Source: a virus. Taken from it: 40,534 bases of DNA. Positions 31,585 to 39,248 of this stretch are shown here, piece by piece. The stretch spans positions 1 through 40,534 of IMG/VR virus record IMGVR_UViG_3300009610_000377. The stretch is one strand, 5' to 3'. Below the pieces are notes generated by a model. It did no database searches. It was not told the origin of the DNA and was given only the letters and a program-made list of their open reading frames with translations. Position numbers and translations under genes: made by a program. Numbering within the stretch: position 1 is the stretch's first letter; every line of letters starts with the position of its first letter.

Positions 31585-33974
31585 TGTGCTTCATTCTCCG
31601 GCGGAGCTTCTTCCCCACCCTCTTCACCTTCTGGATTTTCTGACATAGGCTGAGGCATCATCATCATATGCTGTCTCAGATGTAGGATAACATTAGCATA
31701 GCCTTTGGGATTATTAATCTTAGCCTCCATGCCAATCTCAGACACGGCCCAGGCTTTGATCGATTCTATATGAACCTCATGATTATCAACATCCATATCC
31801 GGCATGACCGTCGGCATCAAGCCCATCGGATCAGGCTCGGCTTTAAGCAACATTGATATCTCACGCAATTGCTTGCTACGATCTGCCTGGCCGGGGATAT
31901 GAAGATTCGACAGGCCCAAGATTTCAGAGACCTGAGAAGTATTCTCAGGATGAAACATTGTTGCTAGTATAGGTTCTAGCGGATTCTCTTTGATAAACTC
32001 CAAAAACATTGCATGTCTCTGCGACCATGTTACAGGGAACTGCTCAGATATATCAGGCTCGACTTCTCCAATCTGTCCTTGCATTTCAGCGGATCTGATC
32101 CATACATTCTCATAACTATCGCCATTGCTTTTTACATAATAATCATCAGACATGGCATGTTTGAGATAGCTATTCACAGACTTCGACATCACAGATGCCC
32201 ACCATAGAGACAGCATTTTCCATGGCGTGCTTAAACGTTGAAGCGCTCTGGACTGCGACTCCACATACTCACCGAGAGTCCTTGAACCTCCTTGTTGCTG
32301 ACCACCATATACAGATGGAAAATCTCCAAGTACAAACTGAGCATCTTGATCCAACTGTAACCAAAATTCTTTAACCTCTTGAGACAACGTTGCAGATTTA
32401 ACTGAAACGAATGCGTCCCCGAGAGCTTCGCCTCTGCGTGGCTTAGCAGGGAATACAGATCCGGGCTGATTCTTATATTTTTGATATTGGTCGAAGTCCA
32501 ATACGTCAGGATTGGCAAATGTGTCTCCAACTCCATGCTTCACCGTATCCAATGTCATATATACTAGATCATTACGCATATCCTGTAATGGAATACATGG
32601 ATCGCCTAATGACGGAGTATGAATATATCTGCTCAATGGTGATTGAGTTACAGTCCATTCATCATCAACATTGCATGGCTCGACGGCCAGAATCATCATA
32701 TTCAGATAGCAGACCTTGACGCCATCTGGAAAATTCTGTTTCAGATAATCAAGCGTTCCAACATCATCCTTGATATATAAATTATACGCCCATGGCCGGA
32801 TATACGCCTCAGCAAATGAACAATAACCATTAGTATCGGGCTGATATGAAGTCCGATGGATTGCCTCTGGAGATGTATATTGATCTATCTGATCAGCCAT
32901 ATCTGGATACAAACCACGGAGATATGTATGATGTACTTCTCTTTCAAATATCAGATATGGCGATTCTGTGAAATTCCTAGCTATATGCGATACTTTGACA
33001 TTCAAAGCGCCAAAGACTTCTACGCATTCTCTGGCTTTTGGAACTTCATTATAACCTTGGATAGAAGGTACATCTTCTTGATAATATTCAACCGAAACTG
33101 CCGTCGGACCACACGTTGGACACATGGGCTGCTGTGGAGCCATAGATGTCATCATGGGACCAGATGGTGGCTGTGAAATATCCGGCGGTATTGGTACTTG
33201 AGTCTCAGGATCTAACTGCTCTGGTAATGGATATGGAACATCTCCACCTTCCATAGCAGGATCTATAGCTTGGGGAGGAGCATTGGGATCATTTGGAAAC
33301 GGTTGCTCTGACATATTCGGCTGGCCGATAGGATTGCCACATTGCTGGCATATCTGTTCTTCAAAATTCATCGGCTGGCTGCCGTATATCGGCTGCTTAT
33401 CCATCCCATATTGAGCACTTTCATGACGATATGTATGAGCAGCGACGAAAGGCGAGGTATAGAGCAGATAAAGAGCATGTAAGAACAACCACTGACCCTT
33501 ATTCTGCTTCTGGATCATTTCTGATATCTTGCTAGCTGTCTTGGAAGTCGATACATCATCTGGATCGTCAGCGTTTTTTGGAAAGAATCTTACAAACGGC
33601 AGACCTGTTGACAAAGCTGCAATAAGGCTTTCACCATGAGCCCTGTAGATATTTACTGTAGAATCGTATTCATTTATATCATCATCATCATTCGACCAAA
33701 AGCCTGGATACGCAACGCCCCCAGACGCTGCTGATATATACCGATTCACCATCGAGCTATAAAAACCGTCCTGAATACCTACCCAATAATCTTCATTCCT
33801 GCGCCATTTTATAATCTCACGCAGCCTGATATCTTTATCATCAAGCTCCAACTTCTGTGCCAAGTTCCATATGCTCTTCTGGATATCTTCAGGCACATCT
33901 TTAGCATTATACGATGGCTTGATATCTGGCTCGGCTGGTCCAGCAGCCAAATCATCTGTGGTGATTTCGGCCAT
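31581..33974 (-). CDS. portal protein, podovirus type, with inserted Cys-pair / Pro-rich segment, 797 aa
   Basis: Position after the terminase, length near 800 and the N-terminal segment WRRNEDYWVGIQDGFY match podoviral portals. DDEWTVTQSPLSRYIH and GGQQQGGSRTLGEYVE fit the middle and the region near the clip. An unusual insert spans residues about 205-290: CQQC at 209-212, a Pro/Met/Gln-rich stretch, then CPTC at 285-288, so a split zinc ribbon is likely. The C-terminus is acidic (ENPEGEEGGEEAPPE). Confidence 0.8.
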   Translation of the reverse strand: MAEITTDDLAAGPAEPDIKPSYNAKDVPEDIQKSIWNLAQKLELDDKDIRLREIIKWRRNEDYWVGIQDGFYSSMVNRYISAASGGVAYPGFWSNDDDDINEYDSTVNIYRAHGESLIAALSTGLPFVRFFPKNADDPDDVSTSKTASKISEMIQKQNKGQWLFLHALYLLYTSPFVAAHTYRHESAQYGMDKQPIYGSQPMNFEEQICQQCGNPIGQPNMSEQPFPNDPNAPPQAIDPAMEGGDVPYPLPEQLDPETQVPIPPDISQPPSGPMMTSMAPQQPMCPTCGPTAVSVEYYQEDVPSIQGYNEVPKARECVEVFGALNVKVSHIARNFTESPYLIFEREVHHTYLRGLYPDMADQIDQYTSPEAIHRTSYQPDTNGYCSFAEAYIRPWAYNLYIKDDVGTLDYLKQNFPDGVKVCYLNMMILAVEPCNVDDEWTVTQSPLSRYIHTPSLGDPCIPLQDMRNDLVYMTLDTVKHGVGDTFANPDVLDFDQYQKYKNQPGSVFPAKPRRGEALGDAFVSVKSATLSQEVKEFWLQLDQDAQFVLGDFPSVYGGQQQGGSRTLGEYVESQSRALQRLSTPWKMLSLWWASVMSKSVNSYLKHAMSDDYYVKSNGDSYENVWIRSAEMQGQIGEVEPDISEQFPVTWSQRHAMFLEFIKENPLEPILATMFHPENTSQVSEILGLSNLHIPGQADRSKQLREISMLLKAEPDPMGLMPTVMPDMDVDNHEVHIESIKAWAVSEIGMEAKINNPKGYANVILHLRQHMMMMPQPMSENPEGEEGGEEAPPENEAQ

Positions 33975-33984
33975 CTATATATCC

Positions 33985-34371
33985 TTAAACCTCAGAGCCC
34001 TGCGTGGATCGTATGCTAGCTTCTTGAGCTGCTTTATATAGCTTTCTATCCAGCAAGATCATCTTTTTTCTTCTCTCAGAAGGGGTCATACTGCCTGGTA
34101 TGGCAGATGAGGGTCTGCTAGCAACTTGCGCCGGACCCGATGTTATATTATACATCTGTTCAAGATTGTATTTATTCTGAGCAATTAGATCTAGAACTTG
34201 CTTCTTGGATTCTTCTAGCTCTTTTTCCAAGAAAGCTATATACCTATCAACTATCTCATGCTCTCGATCCACGACTGTTTCTGAGCCTATATCCCCGATG
34301 AATAGGAACCGTAGACCGTTTCTCAAAACGATCCATACGTTGATAAAAGGCTGTAGGATCTTTTTCAGCAT
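33985..34371 (-). CDS. hypothetical helical protein between terminase and portal, 128 aa
   Basis: The first 30 residues are hydrophobic and basic (LKKILQPFINVWIVLRNG), possibly membrane-associated. A coiled coil follows (YIAFLEKELEESKKQVLDLI), then a Ser/Pro linker and a basic helix. Its first 116 bases overlap the end of the large terminase gene in another frame. Not recognised. Confidence 0.55.
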   Translation of the reverse strand: MLKKILQPFINVWIVLRNGLRFLFIGDIGSETVVDREHEIVDRYIAFLEKELEESKKQVLDLIAQNKYNLEQMYNITSGPAQVASRPSSAIPGSMTPSERRKKMILLDRKLYKAAQEASIRSTQGSEV

Positions 34372-35917
34372 CTTTCAATATCCCTTCCAACTCCTCACGC
34401 CTCTTTGATTCTTTGATACTATTAGCTAAGTATGCATCGATAGCTTTTAAATTATATCGCAAGCTGTCATAAGCATCATCACCAGACATCTTTTTAACAT
34501 CCTCAGATCTGATAAGATTCTTACCCTGACCATCGTCGTAGACTAGCAAGGGTAAAGTTGTTATCAGATCAGTACAATGACTAAATATTTGCAACTTAGG
34601 CAGGTTGGTCTCGGGCTTTTCTTTCTCGAAAGATCTCATATATGCCCAAAACGCATCGGTCCCGAAATTTCTCAGAACTTGCTGGGCATATTCTGAATTA
34701 AAGTTATAATTCACAGCATCTGATCGCAATGGTCTAGCAGTCCATCGCAGATACTCATGGATCAGATGTTTCCCACCCAATCGATCATTATCAGCACGGC
34801 CAAAATCCATCCCTGTCACTTGCATCAATTGGTCAGCGATGGTATATGGCAATCCACGATCCTGCCATGCAGAAGGATCTAATACCATCTCAACGATGTT
34901 CTTATCATATTTGGATAGACGTGCAATCTCAGTTCCCCAATCTGCGATTTTTCTCTTAGCCTCTGCAAACTCCCTATATATAAAAACCCTGCCGTCGGGT
35001 GCGATTGCTGACCAAAGCGCGACGGTTTTATGCTCATGCCCCCAATCCACGGATAGCACTTTGGGCCACCATTCGGGTATTCCGTACGTTGGAAAAGCTC
35101 CCATAGCAGGAACCACATGGATTGCATTAGCTGGTTCCGATGCCAGCTTACTATAACGGAATTCAGTAAATACCTGTCCAGAGAATGCATCCCAATCGCC
35201 TTCCAGCTTAGCTTTACGCTCAGCTTCTGGGAGAAGTTTTAATCTATCTATATATGTCGGATCGTTCTGGATCAGGGTTGGGTTGTCATGGAGGTATGCG
35301 GGTATATATATACGCTCACTCCCTGTCTTAATATCCTTGATCCGAACGTGTCCTTGACGCTTAGGGAGAATGAATCTTGACCTAACCCATGCATGTCCGA
35401 CGTTTCCGGGATTGCTTGCGGATCGTACGATTGCAGGTAATCCAGCAACTGATGTACGTACTCTATGGGTAAGATACAGGTATTGAAATTCTGTAAAGTG
35501 CGTAAGTTCGTCGATTCCAAGATAGTTGTATTCGGCAGTATCATGTTGTCTAACATCATTTTCGGAATCAGAATAGCCGAATCTGATAGTCGCTCCTGAA
35601 GGAAAACTCCATACATGCTTACTAGCATTATATTTGCCTTGGAAATAAGGATACCATTCATGGGATCTGGGGATTAATGATTCTTCCAACTCAGGAAAGG
35701 TCCGGCGAAATATAATACCCTTGAATCTAGGATGATCAATAAACCTCCTAGCTATCGGATACATCAATATAACTTCAGACTTTCCTGGTCCTGCTGATCC
35801 ACCAAAGAAGCCTTCAAAGATACTATCTGGTAATTCTAAGAACTTAACCTGCTTAGGATGCGGCTTCCAGGTTTTTTGGGAATTTACAACTGTATATGGG
35901 GTCTGAGTAGTAGACAT
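34256..35917 (-). CDS. terL: terminase large subunit, 553 aa
   Basis: This is the DNA-packaging motor. Walker A is GGSAGPGKS (39-47), Walker B YLGIDE (132-137), and the ATPase coupling segment SASNPGN is at 167-172. The nuclease half has Asp291 (SVDWGHEHKT), Asp347 (MVLDPSAW) and the closing Asp cluster GDDAYDSLRYNL (479-490), so both activities look intact. I start at the ATG at 35917, one base after the small ORF upstream. A TTG at 35929 would add four residues. The C-terminal 38 residues overlap the next gene. Confidence 0.92.
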   Translation of the reverse strand: MSTTQTPYTVVNSQKTWKPHPKQVKFLELPDSIFEGFFGGSAGPGKSEVILMYPIARRFIDHPRFKGIIFRRTFPELEESLIPRSHEWYPYFQGKYNASKHVWSFPSGATIRFGYSDSENDVRQHDTAEYNYLGIDELTHFTEFQYLYLTHRVRTSVAGLPAIVRSASNPGNVGHAWVRSRFILPKRQGHVRIKDIKTGSERIYIPAYLHDNPTLIQNDPTYIDRLKLLPEAERKAKLEGDWDAFSGQVFTEFRYSKLASEPANAIHVVPAMGAFPTYGIPEWWPKVLSVDWGHEHKTVALWSAIAPDGRVFIYREFAEAKRKIADWGTEIARLSKYDKNIVEMVLDPSAWQDRGLPYTIADQLMQVTGMDFGRADNDRLGGKHLIHEYLRWTARPLRSDAVNYNFNSEYAQQVLRNFGTDAFWAYMRSFEKEKPETNLPKLQIFSHCTDLITTLPLLVYDDGQGKNLIRSEDVKKMSGDDAYDSLRYNLKAIDAYLANSIKESKRREELEGILKDAEKDPTAFYQRMDRFEKRSTVPIHRGYRLRNSRGSRA

Positions 35918-35918
35918 G

Positions 35919-36044
35919 TCAGATATCAAATGCCCGATGGATCTGAGGATTCATGGCACATTTGCCAATGTATATTCCGGGCGTATTACACACGATCCAT
36001 ACCTTAACAGCAAACCAGCACACAAGCAACAAAACTCGTATCAT
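35919..36044 (-). CDS. 41-residue membrane or secreted peptide between the terminase genes
   Basis: The ATG-started frame opens with a signal-like or TM segment (IRVLLLVCWFAVKVWIV) and ends one base before the terL ATG. No Shine-Dalgarno is seen. It fills much of the 214-base gap between the terminase genes, and its tight junction with terL hints at translational coupling. Confidence 0.35.
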   Translation of the reverse strand: MIRVLLLVCWFAVKVWIVCNTPGIYIGKCAMNPQIHRAFDI

Positions 36045-36131
36045 CGCCGATAATATAAATTTATTTATCTATCGACTCAAATACGACGCGCCTTATACAG
36101 ACCCCGTAAAGATACAGGTATAAGGCCAATA

Positions 36132-36683
36132 TCATACTTCCAACATCTCATATTTTTCGGGATCTTTAGGCGATGGTGCGATGATTACAACTTTCGCAAC
36201 GTTATCCTTCGGCGCATCAGATGCATCTGTCATATTCTTATATATCACAGATGTATCTTTGGCTATGGCTATGATCTGATGAGATTTTAAATTCTCTTTC
36301 TCTACTCTAGATATATCCACCAACCCCATCAACGCCAACGTCCTTTGCAACGCAGTCTGAGCAGCTTCCTGTCGGATTTCAGATATTTGCTTTTTCAGCT
36401 CATGATCTGTCACCCCATGGCAAGATCGAGCATTCTTTAACTCATAGACACGCTGTCTGGTTATATCAAACTGGCGCGCCGTATTATTAACACCTTCAGA
36501 CCATGCTAGAGCCCCGACGACGGGCTTCATAATGGGCAGGATTTTATCTATCCTATGCTCAGCTTTCTTTCTGCCACCGTTAAAATATGGCTTATGTTGG
36601 ACTTCGACTATTCGGGGATCATTAGAAGCATTCTGCTCTGATGACATCCGTTTAGCCAATTCTTTTTGATCTATATAATTCAT
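36132..36683 (-). CDS. terS: terminase small subunit-like protein, 183 aa
   Basis: A helix-turn-helix is visible at about residues 57-86 (LAWSEGVNNTARQFDITRQR), within a helical, basic protein of the right size. It lies immediately upstream of terL and is the first gene of the leftward virion operon. Small terminases recognise the packaging site through such a domain. The family is inferred from HTH plus position. Confidence 0.65.
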   Translation of the reverse strand: MNYIDQKELAKRMSSEQNASNDPRIVEVQHKPYFNGGRKKAEHRIDKILPIMKPVVGALAWSEGVNNTARQFDITRQRVYELKNARSCHGVTDHELKKQISEIRQEAAQTALQRTLALMGLVDISRVEKENLKSHQIIAIAKDTSVIYKNMTDASDAPKDNVAKVVIIAPSPKDPEKYEMLEV

Positions 36684-36712
36684 ATCACCACGACCTGGAT
36701 TTATCTCCTACC

Positions 36713-36718
36713 ATTATA
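36713..36718 (-). promoter_or_regulatory. candidate -10 box of the virion operon promoter
   Basis: A perfect TATAAT lies on the minus strand 30 bases before the terS ATG, preceded by ACTGCG. No good -35 lies at 17 bases; a TTGACG sits 33 bases upstream, too far for a standard sigma-70 promoter. An activator or phage factor could compensate. The call rests on the -10 alone. Confidence 0.35.
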
Positions 36719-36897
36719 CGCAGTATATGTTTGATCTATCTCTTAGATCTACGTCAAGCGCTAGCAGGCTCTGAGACGAGCGATCGATCATAGCAACCTA
36801 TCATGCCGCCGGACCTTGGCTTATAGCCCGTCCTGGCCCATCGAGCGCGTCGTGGCAGTCCTTATATATGACCCCTCACCCCATCTCCCTGCCCACT

Positions 36898-36969
36898 ATC
36901 ATAGATCTATGATCATATCTATAGCTTTTTTGCTATAAATCCATGATGGATAAAAAGTATATATACTTT
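36898..36969. repeat. cluster of perfect palindromes
   Basis: Five palindromic elements lie in 72 bases: ATCATAGATCTATGAT (36898-36913, perfect), TATGATCATA (36908-36917), TATAGC/GCTATA around a T6 loop (36920-36937), ATCCAT-G-ATGGAT (36939-36951), and AAAGTATATATACTTT (36954-36969, perfect). They can be protein-binding operators or the AT-rich core of an origin. No coding frame explains them. Confidence 0.75.
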
Positions 36970-37308
36970 CTTAGAATACTTAACAGACAAATATATATGG
37001 GCTCCCCCCAAACCCCCCACGGCCCGACGAGGCTCATTGATACATACATAAACTATCCATATATGTATGGTCTATGCCTGGATAATACAGCTATGATTTC
37101 ATGGAACAAAAAGAATATGTAGATACATGGAACATCGGCGCGCCGTAGTCGTCTAACGCTGTGAGAAACGAGAGAGGTACAAGAGAGAAAGTACAAGAGG
37201 TAAGACGGGACGGAAAGCGAAAGACGCGAATAAACAACAGGAAACAAGGAACACTACAGCTAGAAATTTTTCAGCGGGACATAAAAGCAGAGTCCAGACA
37301 ATGGATAC

Positions 37309-37373
37309 TGCTAGAGAATCGTGCTACTTTCGGAATGGTCCTAATACAAGGCCCTTCCCATCATTCTCTAGCA
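37309..37373 (+). repeat. 11-bp inverted repeat with 43-base loop
   Basis: TGCTAGAGAAT at 37309-37319 and ATTCTCTAGCA at 37363-37373 are perfect complements. The left arm begins CTGCTAG, as in the right-arm modules downstream, but the loop is far longer and no Shine-Dalgarno follows. It may be a relative of those modules or part of a non-coding RNA. Confidence 0.55.
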
Positions 37374-37758
37374 TTGGACTCGAATAGATACGCCAGCGGC
37401 AGGCTAGTAACATCGGCAAGCTACGCTAGCACAGGCTAAAGTCATGCGAAAGCATTAGGATAAGCCAAAGGGCTAGAGCGCGGCCAATCCCGAAAAACAC
37501 TGCGACAACATATTTACTCTCTGGACTGGCGTACGGAAACATGCTCTCTATGGACAGGAGCATCCAAGCCAATCTCCGACATTGCGAATAGGCGAACGCG
37601 CGACGGGAAATGACATTGAAGCTAGCAATGTGGCTGCTCGCATATTAGTGGACCTGTCTGGGGTACAGCATGGGATGTTAGCATAGAGCCTAGCAAGCTT
37701 TGTGCTAGCATTATAGGGTATGGGGAATGATTGACAGCATAAACACTGTGAGGTTTTT

Positions 37759-37902
37759 ATGAAAAAGCGAATCATTCTTGCAATTCTCATAGTGCTTGGT
37801 CTAGCGTCTGACATGGGCCGGGTATATCAGGATTGCCCAGGAGAACCTACAGACGGTGAGCTTGAATACTGCGTCTCAGGCTGGATTAGCTGGATAGACT
37901 GA
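37759..37902 (+). CDS. small exported or membrane peptide, 47 aa
   Basis: The ATG follows GTGAGG by five bases. The N-terminus KKRIILAILIVLGLAS is a classic signal sequence. The mature part has two Cys (DCPGEP, YCVSG) that could form a disulfide in the periplasm, and Trp near the end. It is the first gene of the right arm. A TTGACA at 37731-37736 upstream may be a promoter -35, but no good -10 was seen. Confidence 0.55.
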   Translation: MKKRIILAILIVLGLASDMGRVYQDCPGEPTDGELEYCVSGWISWID

Positions 37903-37926
37903 ATAGGATAGCCTCATACCCTACAA

Positions 37927-37950
37927 TGCTAGCATAATGGCATGCTAGCA
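37927..37950 (+). promoter_or_regulatory. CTAG hairpin upstream of a right-arm gene
   Basis: TGCTAGCAT (37927-37935) pairs with ATGCTAGCA (37942-37950), a nine-bp stem with a six-base loop, followed by TGTGGAGA and ATG at 37971. It resembles the modules downstream but lacks the CCTGCTAG and CAATGGAGG flanks. Confidence 0.5.
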
Positions 37951-37970
37951 GGATGATTGTGGAGAATACA

Positions 37971-38321
37971 ATGACCGACCGTGAAAAGGAAAACGCGGAA
38001 GTGGCGGAGAAGGTCGTCGAAGATGCCAAAGAACTGGCAATCGCGCCGGTCGAGACCGTTTCGCTTTCCGGCAAGAAGCGGAAGAAGCGGAATCTGAACC
38101 TCTCCAAGGATCAGAAGCGGCAGATCAAGTATCTGCGATTTGCAGATCGTGTTGGAATCGTGTTTGGCGATACGAATATCAAGGTTTCGCGGCAGGATTC
38201 CATCCGCTTGGTCGAGCGGAAGAAGGCCAAGGTGACTTTCGTCACCGATGGGGGAGGAGATTACTCCTCTTGCACCGTTTGGCCGATTGATTACGTGGCA
38301 AAGCCGAAGGGAATCGAATAG
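37971..38321 (+). CDS. hypothetical basic/acidic protein, 116 aa
   Basis: The ATG at 37971 follows GGAGA; an in-frame ATG at 37953 lacks a ribosome site. The first 30 residues are an acidic helix, then a KKRKKR stretch, then a beta-like C-terminal half (RVGIVFGDTNIKVS, KKAKVTFVTDGGG). Codons are clearly more GC-rich and uniform than in its neighbours, suggesting high expression or separate origin. It may bind nucleic acid, but the family is unknown. Confidence 0.6.
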   Translation: MTDREKENAEVAEKVVEDAKELAIAPVETVSLSGKKRKKRNLNLSKDQKRQIKYLRFADRVGIVFGDTNIKVSRQDSIRLVERKKAKVTFVTDGGGDYSSCTVWPIDYVAKPKGIE

Positions 38322-38324
38322 CAT

Positions 38325-38372
38325 CCTGCTAGAATGCTGGAGTGGATAGAAAATTCCAGCATTCAATGGAGG
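38325..38372 (+). promoter_or_regulatory. intergenic hairpin-RBS module 1
   Basis: Three bases after the TAG stop, CCTGCTAG leads into GAATGCTGGA (38332-38341), pairing with TCCAGCATTC (38355-38364). Ten perfect pairs extend to 12 with one G-U. CAATGGAGG follows directly, then ATG at 38378. The same layout recurs at 38558, 38919, 39204 and 40204 with unrelated stem sequences. Confidence 0.8.
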
Positions 38373-38377
38373 ATACT

Positions 38378-38554
38378 ATGACTGAAAATGGAAAGATCGC
38401 TGTGCAAAACCTGACCCGCGAAATCATGCGCGAGATTCAGAGTAACATCAAAAGCCCAGCGTATGTGACCACAGTGAATATCGCTGTGAATCAACAACGC
38501 AAAGCCCGCGTGACTGCTACGCTGAAGTATTACGAGACGGTGGATCTGGGGTAG
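38378..38554 (+). CDS. hypothetical protein, 58 aa
   Basis: I take the ATG at 38378, five bases after GGAGG. The frame upstream runs through the hairpin and is unlikely to be coding. The protein is basic with an N-terminal helix (KIAVQNLTREIMREIQ) and beta-like second half. The stop is a double TAG TAG. Not recognised. Confidence 0.55.
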   Translation: MTENGKIAVQNLTREIMREIQSNIKSPAYVTTVNIAVNQQRKARVTATLKYYETVDLG

Positions 38555-38557
38555 TAG

Positions 38558-38606
38558 CCTGCTAGTGATATCAATCTTGAAATATAGATTGATATCACAA
38601 TGGAGG
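38558..38606 (+). promoter_or_regulatory. intergenic hairpin-RBS module 2
   Basis: After TAGTAG, CCTGCTAG enters the stem GTGATATCAATCT (38565-38577), which pairs perfectly over 13 bp with AGATTGATATCAC (38586-38598) around an eight-base loop. CAATGGAGG follows, then ATG at 38616. The stem shares no sequence with module 1. Confidence 0.82.
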
Positions 38607-38615
38607 TTGCTGTAT

Positions 38616-38915
38616 ATGCTCTGTGAAGTGAAGCATAAGGAAGAGCTAAAGGGTAGGAAATATGTTCAATTCCTACTTTCTCCTGAGAATTATACAATCA
38701 TCATGGGCACTCAAGGCCATGAGCAGCTATTGTATGATTTCAATCTCTCACGGCGGGATTACTGCTATGGGGGATATATCAGAACAGAGAGCAGGGATAT
38801 CGTGCCTATCACTGGTACGGTTGAGAATATTCCAAAGAATCTGTGGGAAGTTGTTGTTGCAGATCTTTCGGAATTCTTCGGATTCGATATTCGTATGGAT
38901 CCGTATTATACCTAG
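38616..38915 (+). CDS. hypothetical protein, 99 aa
   Basis: The ATG at 38616 lies nine bases after GGAGG. The product is mixed alpha/beta (RKYVQFLLSPENYTIIMG, LWEVVVADLSEFFGFD). The codons look typical for the window. No family recognised. Confidence 0.6.
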   Translation: MLCEVKHKEELKGRKYVQFLLSPENYTIIMGTQGHEQLLYDFNLSRRDYCYGGYIRTESRDIVPITGTVENIPKNLWEVVVADLSEFFGFDIRMDPYYT

Positions 38916-38918
38916 TCG

Positions 38919-38968
38919 CCTGCTAGATGCTGATGTATGGATATGGACATACATAGCATCAATGGAGG
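38919..38968 (+). promoter_or_regulatory. intergenic hairpin-RBS module 3
   Basis: Three bases after TAG, CCTGCTAG leads to GATGCT, a bulged G, then ATGTATG. These pair with CATACAT and AGCATC (arms 38926-38939 and 38948-38960; 13 pairs, one bulge; loop GATATGGA). CAATGGAGG and ATG at 38974 follow. Confidence 0.8.
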
Positions 38969-38973
38969 TTGCT

Positions 38974-39192
38974 ATGAAAGATGTACTAAATCAGAAATGG
39001 AATGATCCTGATTTTGTATATCTCAAGGGCTTCGAGGCTGCGGCAAATGTGATAGCAGAAGGATATCTGACGATAGATATGATTCCGCTATTCGTCCGAC
39101 GTAAGTTAAAGCAAGCCTGTGAGAGTACAGATATCTTCAATCATTTCCATTGGGGAATGGCTGATGGTTATCTATCAGCGTTAGGAGTTTGA
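38974..39192 (+). CDS. hypothetical protein, 72 aa
   Basis: The start is five bases after GGAGG. The protein is helical (LKGFEAAANVIAEGY, IPLFVRRKLKQACES) with an aromatic/His segment (FNHFHWGMADGY). Small, soluble and unassigned. Confidence 0.58.
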   Translation: MKDVLNQKWNDPDFVYLKGFEAAANVIAEGYLTIDMIPLFVRRKLKQACESTDIFNHFHWGMADGYLSALGV

Positions 39193-39203
39193 TGCTTCTA
39201 TAA

Positions 39204-39241
39204 CCTGCTAGAATGCTAGATATACTAGCATTCAATGGAGG
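39204..39241 (+). promoter_or_regulatory. intergenic hairpin-RBS module 4
   Basis: CCTGCTAG enters GAATGCTAG (39211-39219), pairing over nine bp with CTAGCATTC (39225-39233) around ATATA, then CAATGGAGG. This is the shortest stem of the five. The first seven pairs equal those of module 1, while the rest differ. Confidence 0.78.
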
Positions 39242-39248
39242 CTGTAGA

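Larger units (their letters stand above)
36684..37758. other. gene-poor divergence region (1,075 bases)
   Basis: No convincing gene lies between the leftward terS start and the rightward gene at 37759. The region contains a cluster of palindromes (36898-36969), a C-rich stretch (about 37000-37035), a purine-rich GA tract (about 37160-37255), an 11-bp inverted repeat (37309/37363) and at least nine CTAG tetranucleotides from 37259 on. A short ATGC-GAAA-GCAT hairpin with a GNRA-type loop lies at about 37444-37455. It is the natural place for promoters of both arms and for an origin, none proven. Confidence 0.7.

Noticed and set aside
37101-37148. 15-codon ATG ORF before the GGCGCGCC site
   Set aside because: Too short, no ribosome site and no coupling to a neighbour.
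37161-37439. 92-codon frame in the gene-poor region
   Set aside because: GTG start without a ribosome site, composition dominated by the local purine tract, and CTAG inverted repeats run through it. It looks non-coding.
37731-37758. Sigma-70 promoter from the TTGACA at 37731
   Set aside because: No acceptable -10 box lies 16-18 bases downstream. Kept only as a remark.
38325-38372. Simple intrinsic terminators for the module hairpins
   Set aside because: No U-tract follows any of the five stems, and each is joined directly to a Shine-Dalgarno.
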